Assembly (NCBI RefSeq): GCF_000699445.3
Contig: NC_067199.1
Location: 33,216,902 to 33,280,901 of the forward strand
From: Schistosoma haematobium
Taxonomy: Eukaryota; Platyhelminthes; Trematoda; Strigeidida; Schistosomatidae
DNA length: 64,000 nt
Direction: 5' to 3'
Shown: positions 34,513 through 46,700 of the stretch, in pieces
Layout of the letters: each line of letters starts with the position of its first letter
How positions within the stretch are numbered: position 1 is the stretch's first letter
Translations under genes and position numbers: made by a program
Notes under the pieces: generated by a model
Told to the model about the DNA's origin: nothing
Seen by the model: only the letters and a program-made list of their open reading frames with translations
The model's database searches: none

Positions 34513-37500
34513 ATCACTGTTAAAGGTACAAAAATCACGATATATATATAAGTCAATGTTGATTTACTTATACTGAAATTTAATGACCATTATAATGAAC
34601 TAATTAATGTATTAACTAACTATAAATACGGTTTATTTTTCTTCTATATTACTATCTTTCCGTTTCTTTTCTACTCTATGTTTTGTGATATTTTGTAATG
34701 TTTAAAATCTTTTCACTTATTTCATAATCATTTCTAAATTAGCCAAAATAAAAAAAAATTATGAAAGATTAGAGAAAAATAATTGAAGAGAGTAGAAAGA
34801 TAGTGTGAAACAAGTGAAGAGTTTACTGTTAATTTGTTTATTCGCATCTTCTTCATTGTGGATATTTTCAATAGAAATTTAAAAGAGATGTTATTTTAAA
34901 TGCTTCAGGATATTTATTGATTTTTGCTGGGACTCGAGAGAATTTATAAGAGATCTAGGAAACGAACAACTACAGTTGCATTATAGTCTACCAGTCACTT
35001 CTTCAAACACTTAAATACAAATAGCTATTTTGTATACATAATAAATTAATCAGTTTTTGAATAGAAAAGAAGAAAATTTTATAGCAAATTCAAAATGAAT
35101 AATGTACAATGTTTTTCTTGTTTTCTTTGTATTCATTATTATTATTATTAATGGAATGTACAAAACATTTGAAAAATGTATTTTTACGATGTTATTTTGG
35201 TGTTTGGTCTTTATATGAAATTCTAAAACCGGATATCCAGTTTTGATTTGAACGAGCTGAATCCTTAGGTCAACCTTGACGTTCGAATTCTTGTTATTTC
35301 TCAGATGGATAAGTGACTTAAACTGTAGGTGTTTAAACAGTTTAAGTTTCAGTGAGAACAGCAATCTAATCTGTTTCAAATAAAATGAGCCATAAATCCT
35401 GAATTTAATAACCGTTGATCACTAAGTAAACTTAGATTCAGTGTATACAGTCATTTTATTGTGCTAAAAATATGCTTTCTTTTTCGGAATAGATTATTTA
35501 AAGAAGTTTCCCAAATTATTTATTGACAAAATTAAATAATATGCTTCTTTCCTGACTTATTAAGCGTCAAGATTCATGGGGACAAATATCATTCATTCAC
35601 CAATAAATTCAAGTCAACGAAAATACAAGGAATCTACTTAAATATTCGCGAATTATTTAAATATCAAGCTTATTATTATCCTGCAAAACTATTCGATACA
35701 ACAGAGAATCAAAAATGAGTCACACCTTTAAAGTGATGGCAAAAACAATTTAACAAAATATTACTTGTAGCGTTCATTATTTGTGATGGTTGTGTAAGTA
35801 GGATGCATCATACTCTTTAGCATCATCTTTGTGATACTAATCGTTTGTATGGGTATCACAATACTGGTTGACCATCAAACCTGATATATGTCGTATTTGA
35901 AAGGGATAGCTATTCGGGCTTTGGGGTGTGGATCTAATACATTTTCAACGTATAAATACTTTTTAGTCTTTATCATTATTTTAAATATTTACATCGCCTG
36001 TTTTCATAAGGTTGTTTCCCGTTTCGAGAGCAACTTTATTGATTAAGGTACGTCAGACGGGGTTAATAATATTGATAATTATTACTTTTGGTAGTTTTGT
36101 AGCTGGAGTGAAACATCTAAATATAATAGATCCTTTTTGTTTTCTAAATCTTGTAGTTCTTGTTTTGACGAACACCATAGATAACTTAAGATACACTTGT
36201 AGCAACAAATCAACAAAATAAGTAACGTCATTTATAAAACTGCAATAGTAAAGATGCTTACGTCTAAGTAGGATTATAGCATGAGGTAATTAAATGAAGA
36301 AATGAACGTTAATCGAATGTTTACCAGTTGATCTGGAATAACTATGTTACGATATGATAATCAACTTATAATTGGTCAGAAATATGGAATAATTCAATCA
36401 CCCTGTCAAGATAATAAAAGGCCTTACTTGAATGAATGTTAGAAGATAGGAAAAATTATCTGTTGATGTAGTGAATAAAAATCTACAGAGATTAATGTAT
36501 AATAATTTGTTTGTTACAAGGAAGGCAATTAAAGCTGATGGACATGGTTGGTAACAGAGTTAAAACCGCCTAAATTCAGTTTACCTTATTCTAACAGGGT
36601 AATAAAACGATTTGGATAAGCATAGTAGAAAAAGTATTTTAATGAAACATCATTTTCTGTTAGCTGATTACATTTATTTGAAATATAAGCCGAAGTGTTG
36701 GTAATTTCAGTGAAGGATTCTGCGAATAATTGTAACTTTTAAACAAATTAGTATTAGTCGATTAAGTTCCAGAGTCATTAATTTAAGTAAAATCGTTAAA
36801 TCAGATAAACAGCTTTCTTATAAATACGGAATCTTATTATGTACACGTGCGTAATCGGGAAATCTTGAGAGAGGTGGGTGTCGTGAATCTTTTTGTGTGA
36901 GAGCATGTAATGAGAATTGTTCAACAGTATTTGACATTAGTACAAGATGTAGAGTTTTGTAAACGCAGAGAATATCATTTTCATTGGTATGACATAACAA
37001 CTACTATGCTAACAAGCAGTTAAGAATGTTTGTTACTACCAATACTATTCCTTTGGACTATTACTAGCCCATCTCTGCTCACCCCAACTCTTATTACTTA
37101 CATCTATTTGTTACTGTTAGACATTTGCCCATTGACATTATTTGCGTAAACTTTTCCTTCGCTAATTCTGGCTGTTATCTTCTCTTTATTCCTCTACATT
37201 TTAAATTATGATTCTGCATATTGCGACAAACCAAAGTCTAGCCCGAAGATGTGATAACTGTCGTTCCTAGCACCTCTGCTGCCCAATAATAAACGTATTC
37301 GTTTAAACGCAGGACATATTAACCACCAATTAACTGATAAAGCGCTAGAATAGTTGCAGGCAAGTGGCTAGACTCATCACACTGAACAAAACCAGAAACT
37401 TGCGATTTTCATGGAACTGAATCGTAGCCTTAATAATTTACCGCAAAGAAATCAATCGGTTTACACACGTTCACCACAAAAATATCTGAAAGGGTTATGA

Positions 37501-37700
37501 TATTGCGTATTCATTATCTTTGTCATAAGCTTGTATAAACCGACTGATTTCTTCGAGTTCACTTCTTGTTGTTTTGGTACGGTTAAAGGTATGTGATAAT
37601 GTCAAATGGGTGGCAGTTTAGCCACTCGATTGCAATAATTCTATTTAGTTTAGTAGCTGTTTGTGGATTTGGATATCTTATAGTTTGAGGGAGTGCGTGT
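34513..37700. other. Intergenic, no gene recognised
   Basis: AT-rich. An open frame at 36012-36221 is hydrophobic (GLIILIIITFGSFVAG) but has no start context, splice partner or family that I recognise. Confidence 0.35.
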
Positions 37701-38480
37701 GTCTCAGGCTAGTAGGGATTCTAGATTTCAGAAGCTACCACATCACTAGGCAGGAGGTTGGCTTGTTGCAATGGGAAAATAATGAAGTGATAAATTAATG
37801 AATGAGTTACTTGATTAGTAATGTCTAAGAAGACGCAACCGAAAGAATAATACGGAAAACGCGGATTGTAATAAGAGATATAGAAAGCAGTTATTAATAT
37901 GCGGTAGTTGTAACCGTGATAACCGATGAGATATGCATCAGACAAAGCTAGGAAAAGAGGGAGATGGTAATCCATGGGTGGGTACGTGTTTGTCAATTAT
38001 CCTCTATCCACTGACGGGGCTATAGTTAATTTTACTGGATGACGATTACAATTGGAGACAACTCTTAATGAGGAAAAGTGAGGGCGTACCTGGCTGTTTG
38101 CTCTTTGATGTACAACCTTCCGTGGATTACCTCGAGGAGCATGGTGATGATGTTCTCGTAATATGTTCGTGTTGGGTTGGCTTGGCGTACTTAATACATT
38201 GTATGCTATTATTAGATCACCTCTTATTCTCCTACAGCTCAACGACAATAATCTCAGGTGTTGGAGTTTATCCTCGTGAGCTTTGCGTTTTAGCCCAACT
38301 ATCCACCTGATTGTTCGTCTCTGTACTTGGTCTAAGGGATTTATATCTCCTTTAGAGAGAGGGGGTGCAACAGCACCGTTTGAGTGGTCCATTATCTGGC
38401 TCCAGCTGGGTCGTATGATAATGCTATCGATGGGCTCATCACTTTTATGGCTCGGTACCTGACTCCATTGTGATAGAATG
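37700..38480 (-). mobile_element. CR1-like LINE 3' fragment
   Basis: The minus-strand frame 37997-38392 encodes VQRRTIRWIVGLKRKAHEDK then LQHLRLLSLSCRRIRGDLII, the post-RT C-terminal domain of CR1/jockey-like ORF2 (VQRR...L..L.L.SL..RR.RGDL). Downstream sequence to about 37700 is probably its 3' UTR. It is a truncated copy, different from the element at 39685-43070. Confidence 0.75.
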
Positions 38481-38499
38481 AGCGATTATTATTGAAATA

Positions 38500-39680
38500 T
38501 ACAGGCTCCCGACCTTCGTATATTTCCATCGACTTAAGTTGCGCTAGTGAATAACAGAATAAAATTAGTCAAATATGAAAATGAATTTTAAAAACATATA
38601 TTTCAAACAAACGTTAATCCATAAAGACGATCAGAGAAACGAAGCGAAAAAGAAAGAGCGAAGCGAAGCGGATCGGAGAGGGCATGTGAACTAACTTCAT
38701 TTGGTCAGGCGTGAATCGATATTTATGGTCAACTAAAAGTAAGCTACAGACACATGATGATTTGGGTAAGTAATTAACACACATACGACTTTAAGCGAAT
38801 GAGTGAAAAAGTCCAAATATGGCTCGGGAAGAAATTAGTCCGTCCAGGAGTTATAATAGCCTATTTGGACTTGACATAATACCAGCCACTGCACCATGAA
38901 CTCCAAGTTAGGGCCCTGAGTGCGTTTTAGGGTTGGTTGGACATTCCATAGCGTCAGTGGACTACAAATTCTTCCAGAGTTTCCACTCTACGCGAGTAAG
39001 TGAAAACGTATACTCATAAAAAACGTAAGTTTATGAGTGGAGTCCTCTTTGATGTGTTTAGGACATGCTTCTATAATTCACTGGCTCGTGGACTGGTCTG
39101 GTGGAACGGGGGTTGGGACTTCACTTCTACTCGGAGGGAGTGTGTCTTACCGGACTTGTTTCGACATTTCATAGCGTTAAGCAGTCCATTTAGAAAATGC
39201 TGCAGGCCACGCATACGGTCCAGGTCACTCCGCTTTAGAGATATCTCTGGTTGCGAAAGATCTATGAGTCTTGGTAGCTTACGATCTAAGGTCTTACGCT
39301 AACTGCGACAAAAATGCTTTTTGAGAAAACCTTCCACTAGCATTTTCGAAGAGTACTTTTAGCCAGTTTAGCGACGGAATATCTTATTCAATTTAGAAGT
39401 TTCACTCATTACCTCCTAGAGTATAGAAACATAGTGTTTCTCCCGTCACTCCAAAAGGGTAAGAATATATTGGAATATATCTAAAGGTGAGTCATGAAAT
39501 CAGCTTGGGGACTCAAATTTAAAACATATAGGGAGTAGTATGGGTGTCTCAGAAGTGACCTTATAATGACTTATAGTATCCTAACTGCTCCCGAGGACCG
39601 TTTTAAATACTCAGTCAAGTTCAGTCTGTACACAAACCCCAGGAGTAACACTCAGTCTTCTGTCTTCAGTCTTCAGTAAT
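38500..39680. other. Repeat-rich intergenic block, not assigned
   Basis: Contains a purine-rich GAAGCGAA repeat patch near 38640-38680 and GC-richer sequence at 39060-39300. It lies between two LINE copies and may be 3' UTR of one or another retroelement. Confidence 0.3.
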
Positions 39681-39684
39681 GAGG

Positions 39685-42600
39685 ATAGGTGGTCTATCGA
39701 CCTATATTAATCCTTTCAGTTTGTAATACTGTAAAGGTCCAATCTCGTTCTGAATATATCAACAAAAGGTACTGATATTACGTGTTCCGGTAGAAAATTC
39801 CAGTAATTTACTACTCGGCGCGAGAAACGAGACTCCAGACATAAACGATTTGATTTCGGTTTTTGAACTTTCTTCGAATGTCCTCTCACACGATCAGTCC
39901 TAGAGAGAAGTAAAAGATAATACCTGTTAATACCAAGGTCATCGTTCAGTATACGATAAGCCAATATTAGATCACTCGGTATTCTACGGTAGGATAACGG
40001 AAATAAGTTAAAGTGTCTCAGTCTGTTTTCATAAGATAGGCCAGATAGACCTTTTACCACCTTACTACCTCGTCGTTGGACTCTTTCCAGCATATCTGCT
40101 TCATACTTGAAACAAGGACTCGCTGCTTGAATCCCATATTCTAAATGTGATCGCACGTAAATCGGGTATAATAATTCAAACATTTCATTATCTAAATACT
40201 GGGAAGACCTACGAATAGACCATAACACCCTATAGTCTTTCGCAGCAGCAGCCTTACAGTGACTAGTGGTTTTAAGATCACTGCTTAATATGCCTCCTAA
40301 ATCTTTATAGTTTCTTACTTTGGGTAGCAAGAATACACATATTGTGTAGTGATACGAATCACCATAGTTATTTAATTGCATCACCACACTCTTATTAGGG
40401 TTTACCTCTGGTAACCACCTGTCCAACCATGCCACCAATCAGCTAAGATCATCCTGTAATACTATTCTATCCGACACACGGTGTATGGATCGCCAAATTT
40501 TTATGTCATCAGCGAAGAGTAGAACGGATGATTTTGCTACAGTTGTTAACTCATTTACATAAAGTAGAAAGAGAAGAGGACCGAGTATTGTATCGGAGAA
40601 CTCCACTTTTTAAAGGTATCCACAAGGAAAGAGTTTCATTAACCCTTACCCTTTGTCTCCTCTCATGGATAAAGTTACTGATCCAATCTACGACTGTGTA
40701 ATGGATTTCAAAACGTTCCAGTTTGAATTTAAGAGCAGAGTGGGAGATTTTATCGGAGGCCTTACTTAGATTTATGAAGATCACATCTACAGGAATATTC
40801 CGATCTTTTGCCGCAGCCCAATCTTTTATTGCAATGAGATTTTTCAAGCATGACAAGCCTCCCCGAAAACCATGCCCTTCAACATAGTTTATAACAGATA
40901 TCCGAATGAGTTTTTCAATTGGTTTTACAAACGCACTAGTTAAGCTAACGGGACTATAGTTACTAACTAAATCCCTACTCTCAGCCCTATACACTGGACG
41001 TATTATCGCGTCTTTCCAGTCTCTGGGCAGTCTGGACTGCCTCAGGGACATGTCAAATAGTATCGCTAATGGTTCAGCAATTACATCTGATATGGCTTTC
41101 ATAATCCTAGGATGAATATTATCAGGACTTATCAGGTTTGAGATGCTGAAGTAGTCTTAAGGCAGTACCTTTCACAATAACTACAGGGTCCATCAGTGAG
41201 CCGCCACAATCACAATGAATCGTTGGTCGTTCCTCATTACTGATATAAAACACTTCACTGAAATATTCCGATAAAACTTCAACCTTTTTTGGTATCATTT
41301 CTTACCAAGATTAACGGACAATCTTATATCGGAAGTGATGGAATTCCATCGTTTTTCTGAATTCACCTTTTTAAATACGAGAATAACCGTTTCGGACTAT
41401 TTCTAGAATCCCTAACCAATTGTTTTACATATGATCTTCTAGTCTTACTTATTAACGCTTTACAGGCATTCCTAATCTTACAATATCTGGACCTGTATTG
41501 TTCTAAGCCAGTAGGGATAGACGTATTCCAGTGCTTCTTCCTTCTTCTAAGAAGTTTCCTGACTGGTTTGGTAATCTATGGTAGACTGTTATTCGGTCTT
41601 CGCGGTACCAGGTATGGTATGAACGAGGACGTAACTAAACTAAACTCACCTTTAAATATAGACAATGCTTCTTAAACTGATAAGCTAGTGTCTACAAACC
41701 AATCTGTCTTGGCGGAGCATTTGTGAATGACTGATATGTTAGCTTTCCACACATTTGGGTGGGGTATAACCTGACCGTATATCATGTCCCTAGTTCTAAA
41801 CATGAATGACAAAACAGCGTGATCTCTGTTCACTAACGGTGGAAGAATATTTAGGTCGTCAGTATCCTCAGTCTCATGACTGACTATCAAGTCCAACAGA
41901 GTAGAACCTTGGTTAGCACCGAAACGTGTGGGTTTGGATACATGATGCACTAATGCATGCTCCATTATTGTTATCAGGAAACTGCTATCAAAGGATTTTA
42001 TAGTTTTTTTCTGTGGTCACCTCAGTCCAACTAATATCAGGTGCATTAAAGTTTCTTATTATCAAGCATCTGTTGTTTGCGCTTCATAGTTGGATGTGCT
42101 CTAAAATAAAGTCATCAGCTAAGCAGATTGGACTGCGGCAGATGACACCGAGCATAAATGTACCACATCCGATAGCCAATTCACAGCTAATGACTTCACA
42201 ATTACCGCTATCATGGGATTCCCTAGCAGAGAATTTGATATTTATATTATTGGCTATATACAAAAGGCACCACCTCCTTTTCCACATCAGTGTCTGTCAC
42301 TCCTTAGGTATTGGTATCCGGATAATTCTGTAGTAATGTCTAAGTCATGGACTAACCAAGTTTCTGTCACTGCTCAATGAGTGGCCTTAATTTGTCCATT
42401 AATGCTTCTAGTTCATAGAGCTAATTTCTTAGACTACGAGCGTTAGCATATAAAACTCCTAGGTGGAACGTCCTATCCACACAGGCCTTGGTAGCGTTCG
42501 CTTCAAAGACCTGACTATCCGAAAACCCACCAACCTGAAATTCTCCTCACCGTTTTGTCGACGGGTTTCTAGTTTAGCTAGTGCTTTCTTCCTTTTTATT

Positions 42601-43070
42601 ACATCTTCAAGAGACATATCAGATATAACTCGGATGTTGGAATTGTCATGACTACGAGCGCTACTTAACAGGAGATCACATTGCTTCTCGGATCCTAGGA
42701 TTATCTTAAGGAGTCTGCATGGTCGGGGTTCAACGGTGTCCTCGGTTCTCTTACCTATTCTGACCAGCTTTTCGACCTGAACTCCTTTAGAGTTATATAA
42801 TAAGATACAACGAATATTTGTTCTCCCAGCTTCTCTAAGTTATGCGCGTGTCTAATTTTGGGGTCAGGGTCGTTTGACTCCAGCAACTTGCTCACAATAA
42901 TATTCGATGAGATTAGATTCTCATTCTCAGGCTACTAGATACTAAAGGCCGTTAAACGAAAGGTTCTTCTATTCTGTCCAGAACAACTTGAGCCGTTTGA
43001 AAAGTTACATTCAGATTCAGATTCAGTTACATTCACATAAAAATCTTTTTTCCATCAAAGGCTATCGTTG
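39685..43070 (-). mobile_element. CR1-like LINE, almost full-length ORF2, decayed
   Basis: Non-LTR retrotransposon, minus strand, in order 5' to 3': an N-terminal charged domain (42790-42480, VEKLVRIGKR...SLEDVIKRKKALAK); an AP-endonuclease start (ARSLRN..YELEALMDKLRP near 42430); endonuclease blocks 42287-42084 and 41965-41672 (STLLDLIVSH, NRDHAVLSF); RT fingers and palm 41102-40551 (SNYSPVSLTS, DVIFINLSKA); the FADD catalytic box intact at 40505-40516; thumb and C-terminal domain 40438-39716 (NYKDLGGILSSDLK, HLEYGIQAASP, VQRRGSKVVKGL). At least two frameshifts and several stops, so inactive. Clade called from motifs only. Confidence 0.85.
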
Positions 43071-43731
43071 TTACGAAAAATTGGTGCTGTAAGCCCTACG
43101 TTTAATACAATCCTTACTAAAATTAAGCAGTATGATGCAGTTTCATCCCGAACAAATTTAAAAAAGGTGTACGTCGGTAATGTTAGTTAGTTAATATAGA
43201 CGACCAGTTTTTACTATCAATTGAGCTAGTATGTTATGAAAACTAATCAATATAACATTACGATAATACATGTGACCATCAGTCCTTGGTTGCATTGTTA
43301 GCAATGTATATTTACGTTATTTACAGCTTATGTTTGCTAGAGTTTGATGTTTAAACAAGTCTATGTCGCTGAAGCATGTAAATGCTATTAAAGCTCGTTA
43401 ACGAACCATCAGATCTAATTAGTTGTACGTGAATGTCAAGTATTTTTAAGTTAATATACACAAGATAGAAAACATTAAAAATATGATTAATCACTGGAGA
43501 GTTTGAGCAAGCAATCTACACACTACGAATTGTAACGTAAATTGTAAAAACTCTTTGCGCGATAACAAGTACGACAACTGATTTTAAGTGTTGGCTAAAC
43601 GATTTAAACAAAACAAATTAGAACAATAAAAAGCGTCATTTTTAGTGACACTTTTGAAAAAGCATCTGAAACGAGGGCGAACAGGTTTGGAGATGCTTTG
43701 TGATGTATTATAGAGTTGTGGGAGATACAAA
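43071..43731. other. Upstream region of PPME1, nothing recognised
   Basis: AT-rich, no TATA or other promoter element that I can defend. It presumably contains the PPME1 promoter and 5' UTR. Confidence 0.3.
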
Positions 43732-43790
43732 ATGTCAGCTGGTCCTACTGTCCTCCTTTCTGATGGGAAATGTAAAGAGCGATGTAATAG
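43732..43790 (+). CDS. PPME1: PPME1 exon 1 with start codon
   Basis: ATG opens MSAGPTVLLSDGKCKERCN and leaves AG before GTGATT; AG + T restores Ser in the next exon. No other nearby ATG joins in phase. The next exon's own ATG (GAAATGG) is out of frame and the in-frame codon upstream of that exon is TAA, so a separate first exon is required. Weak sequence similarity to the human N-terminus is the only homology support. Confidence 0.65.
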
Positions 43791-46700
43791 GTGATTCCTG
43801 CTTGACATTATTCTTTATAAATAACATAAGTGCAAATGTAACCACTATTTTTCTATTGTAGTGAACGAAATGGCGGAAGCTATGATCCTGTGAGGTGGAG
43901 TGAATATTTTAACATACGGGATGATATAGAACTCGAAGGGGGTGTAAGGATATGCATTATAATTTTCGTCCTTCTAGACATTTAGAATCTATCGTCGAGG
44001 TGTCGAAGGGCCTCTCCTCTTCTTCTTACATGGTGGTGGTTTCTCAGCTTTAACATGGGCGGTCCTAAGTGTATGTATTCTTGCTACTACGTTACTTGCT
44101 TAGACTCTTATTACTGATCAAGTTAAGTGTCAATGTTTGGCAGTGGATATGAGGGGCCACGGTGATACAAAGTGCCTCAATGATGATGACCTATCTATCG
44201 ACACTCTCTCAAAGTACGCTCGTTTCTAGAATTATATTTTATTTAAGGGATATAATAAAAATAATATTTGCTATGTATCCAATGGAGGCTCCGCCAATTA
44301 TCCTTGTGGGCCACAGGTGAGCAACTCAAAAACGTGTTGATGTTTGAGATTTGCAAATTTCTTTGATTTTTCGGATTAGTTTTTGTCACTGTATATTAGC
44401 CTTACCTGTTGTAGCTGTTTGTTAACACATTTTTTATATAACTGAAGATTATAACCATGTGCCCTTAGTCACTTATGAGTTGTGTGCACCATTTTTAGAG
44501 GCTAAAGATTTGTTGCCAACGTTATGTATTGTTATCGCTAGTAATCCAGTTTATTTATGGGGTATGGTAGTATATATGTGCTGTGCACCATATTTAGCAC
44601 ATTCTCAAGGTATTCCGGTAAATTTCCTTAGACATAATTTACAATGTTTATGAATACAGTGCTAATCAATCACTACTGATTCTATGTAAACTTTGTTATT
44701 TAAGGATGGACCGTATTGTTTTGTTCTCTTCCACCTAATTAATATTTTTAAGCTATCCTTAGATAAAAGACTAATGCATGTCCATTCACATAATACTTAG
44801 TAGCTTTTGTTTAGAAGTGCGATTTTCTTTAATTATGGCCATTTGTGCGATGTGTCAGCCATAAAATTCTTTATACTACCTGCTTCCAGTTTTACTGTTT
44901 ATTTAGCAGGCCATTTAAATCGAAATCAATTAAAAAATTTCCCATAATAACTGGTCTACACCACTTCCAACAATAAAGGCGTTTTAATCGTGGTCTGTAT
45001 CACGTATGTCTGTTTAGCTATTGAATAATTTTTATGTAAAATTACGGGAAAAGATTTGTGTTGCTTTCGGTTCTTTTCATGCCAAACCCGTCTTCCGTAT
45101 GGTTTTTTAATATCTCTGAGCTGCTATAATCATGCCATTCTAGAAATCATTCAACCAGTATAAGGTGGAAAATTAGTTGTACTTATAGGGTTTTAACATC
45201 TTCAACTAATAAGCTTGATAAAATGTTTGTGGGCTATTAACTTAAAATATTGTGGTTGCCAGTAAGGAATGTGACGGCGTAGATTTTTGGTATTTTGTTT
45301 AGCGATGTAGAGGGTACTTTTTTTGTTCAAAACGATAACTTATGGTCCTGGTGTTGGATAGTATTTTAATATTTGGGAATAATTTATTTGTATTTTAGTG
45401 CATTCCGTTCACGTCATCTGTGTAACCTCATGTAGTTGGGAGTTTTTCAGGCTTTTTACACTTTGGTTCATCGTCTTAATCCTACTTGCTCCTCGTATTT
45501 TATCTTTAGGCTGTATTTTGAGTGGTCACTCCAGTTTCTGTGACGTAAATAACAATATAAAACAATGCAACTGTCCTCGTGTGTTTATAGAACCAAGGAA
45601 GTTGCGAACAATATTAGCTAAAGTAGTATGGGTTCATCTTGTATCTAAGTGGAATAGACTGCTGAAACTTAGCTTAACTTTCATTTGATTAATAATGGAG
45701 AATTTCTTAATTTATAGATGTTATAGTCTTTTGCAGTCTGAAGGGGAGTATCCCACTCCATCGACATGTCGTGTGTGTTTTTTTACTTAAGTCTGCAACA
45801 AAAATTACATGACCAACTGTTTAGGTGTAAGTAGAGACTTCAAGTAGCGTAATACGTTAGTTCAGTATACACTTCAGTATATGGGACTCGTCAGGTTTTC
45901 TGGCTTTCAAGTTTGTTGAAGTTTAGAAATATAGTGTATATTGTACATCTCATTAACGTAATGTGAAGGGATGCGATATATTTTTTCATGCCCCAGTGTT
46001 TTGTCTTTAGAAACCTGTAGGATCACACTCGGGTTAATCTTTTTCATTCAGTTACTCACATTAAAGTAATTCTACATTTCTTTACGGAAGCAATGCTCAG
46101 TAACTTATAATATAGTCTCCGTGACGTGTAGTTGTAACTCAGAATTCCGTCTTCTGAATCGGTTCTTTGTTTACAGTACAACAGATTTGTATGTTACATT
46201 GAACTTTATTGCCTAAAAGCACGTTGGTGCTTTGTTGCAAACATTTTCAGCGTTAATCACTTTTAATTTGTTTTTTATGATTTGCTCAGTACATATAGTT
46301 GTAAAAATACTGGTAAAGTATTATAAGTCCTTGTAATATATATCACCTCAGCGTGTAAGGGTTAGGATTGCTCCTAGTTTCACCCTATCAGTCTTTAGAT
46401 ATTCACAAATCACTCTTGTTTTTGACTAAATAATTAACTCATTCATCAGGTAGGGGCTAAGGATGCTACAAAGTTACACAAACAGTAGTAAGTGGAGCTG
46501 TGTTCGGACCAGAGACTTAGTGGCCAAAATTCGAACGTCTGAATCATTAAGCCACATCTTCTGGTCATCAAACACTGGAAATTTTCTGGTGGATCTGTCT
46601 TACATAGATCGTTTCCCAAACAGTTATAAAATGATCTATGTATTCAAACTCCGTTTTTTAATTTTGAGTTTTGTTACCTATTTGACCAAGTTTTATTGTT

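Noticed and set aside
36012..36221. Hydrophobic open frame as a small membrane protein
   Set aside because: No homology, no splice or poly(A) context, and typical of AT-rich chance frames.
38068..38310. Forward open frame of 80 codons
   Set aside because: Antisense of the second CR1-like fragment.
42013..42333. Forward open frame of 106 codons
   Set aside because: Antisense of the LINE endonuclease region; the minus strand carries the recognisable motifs.
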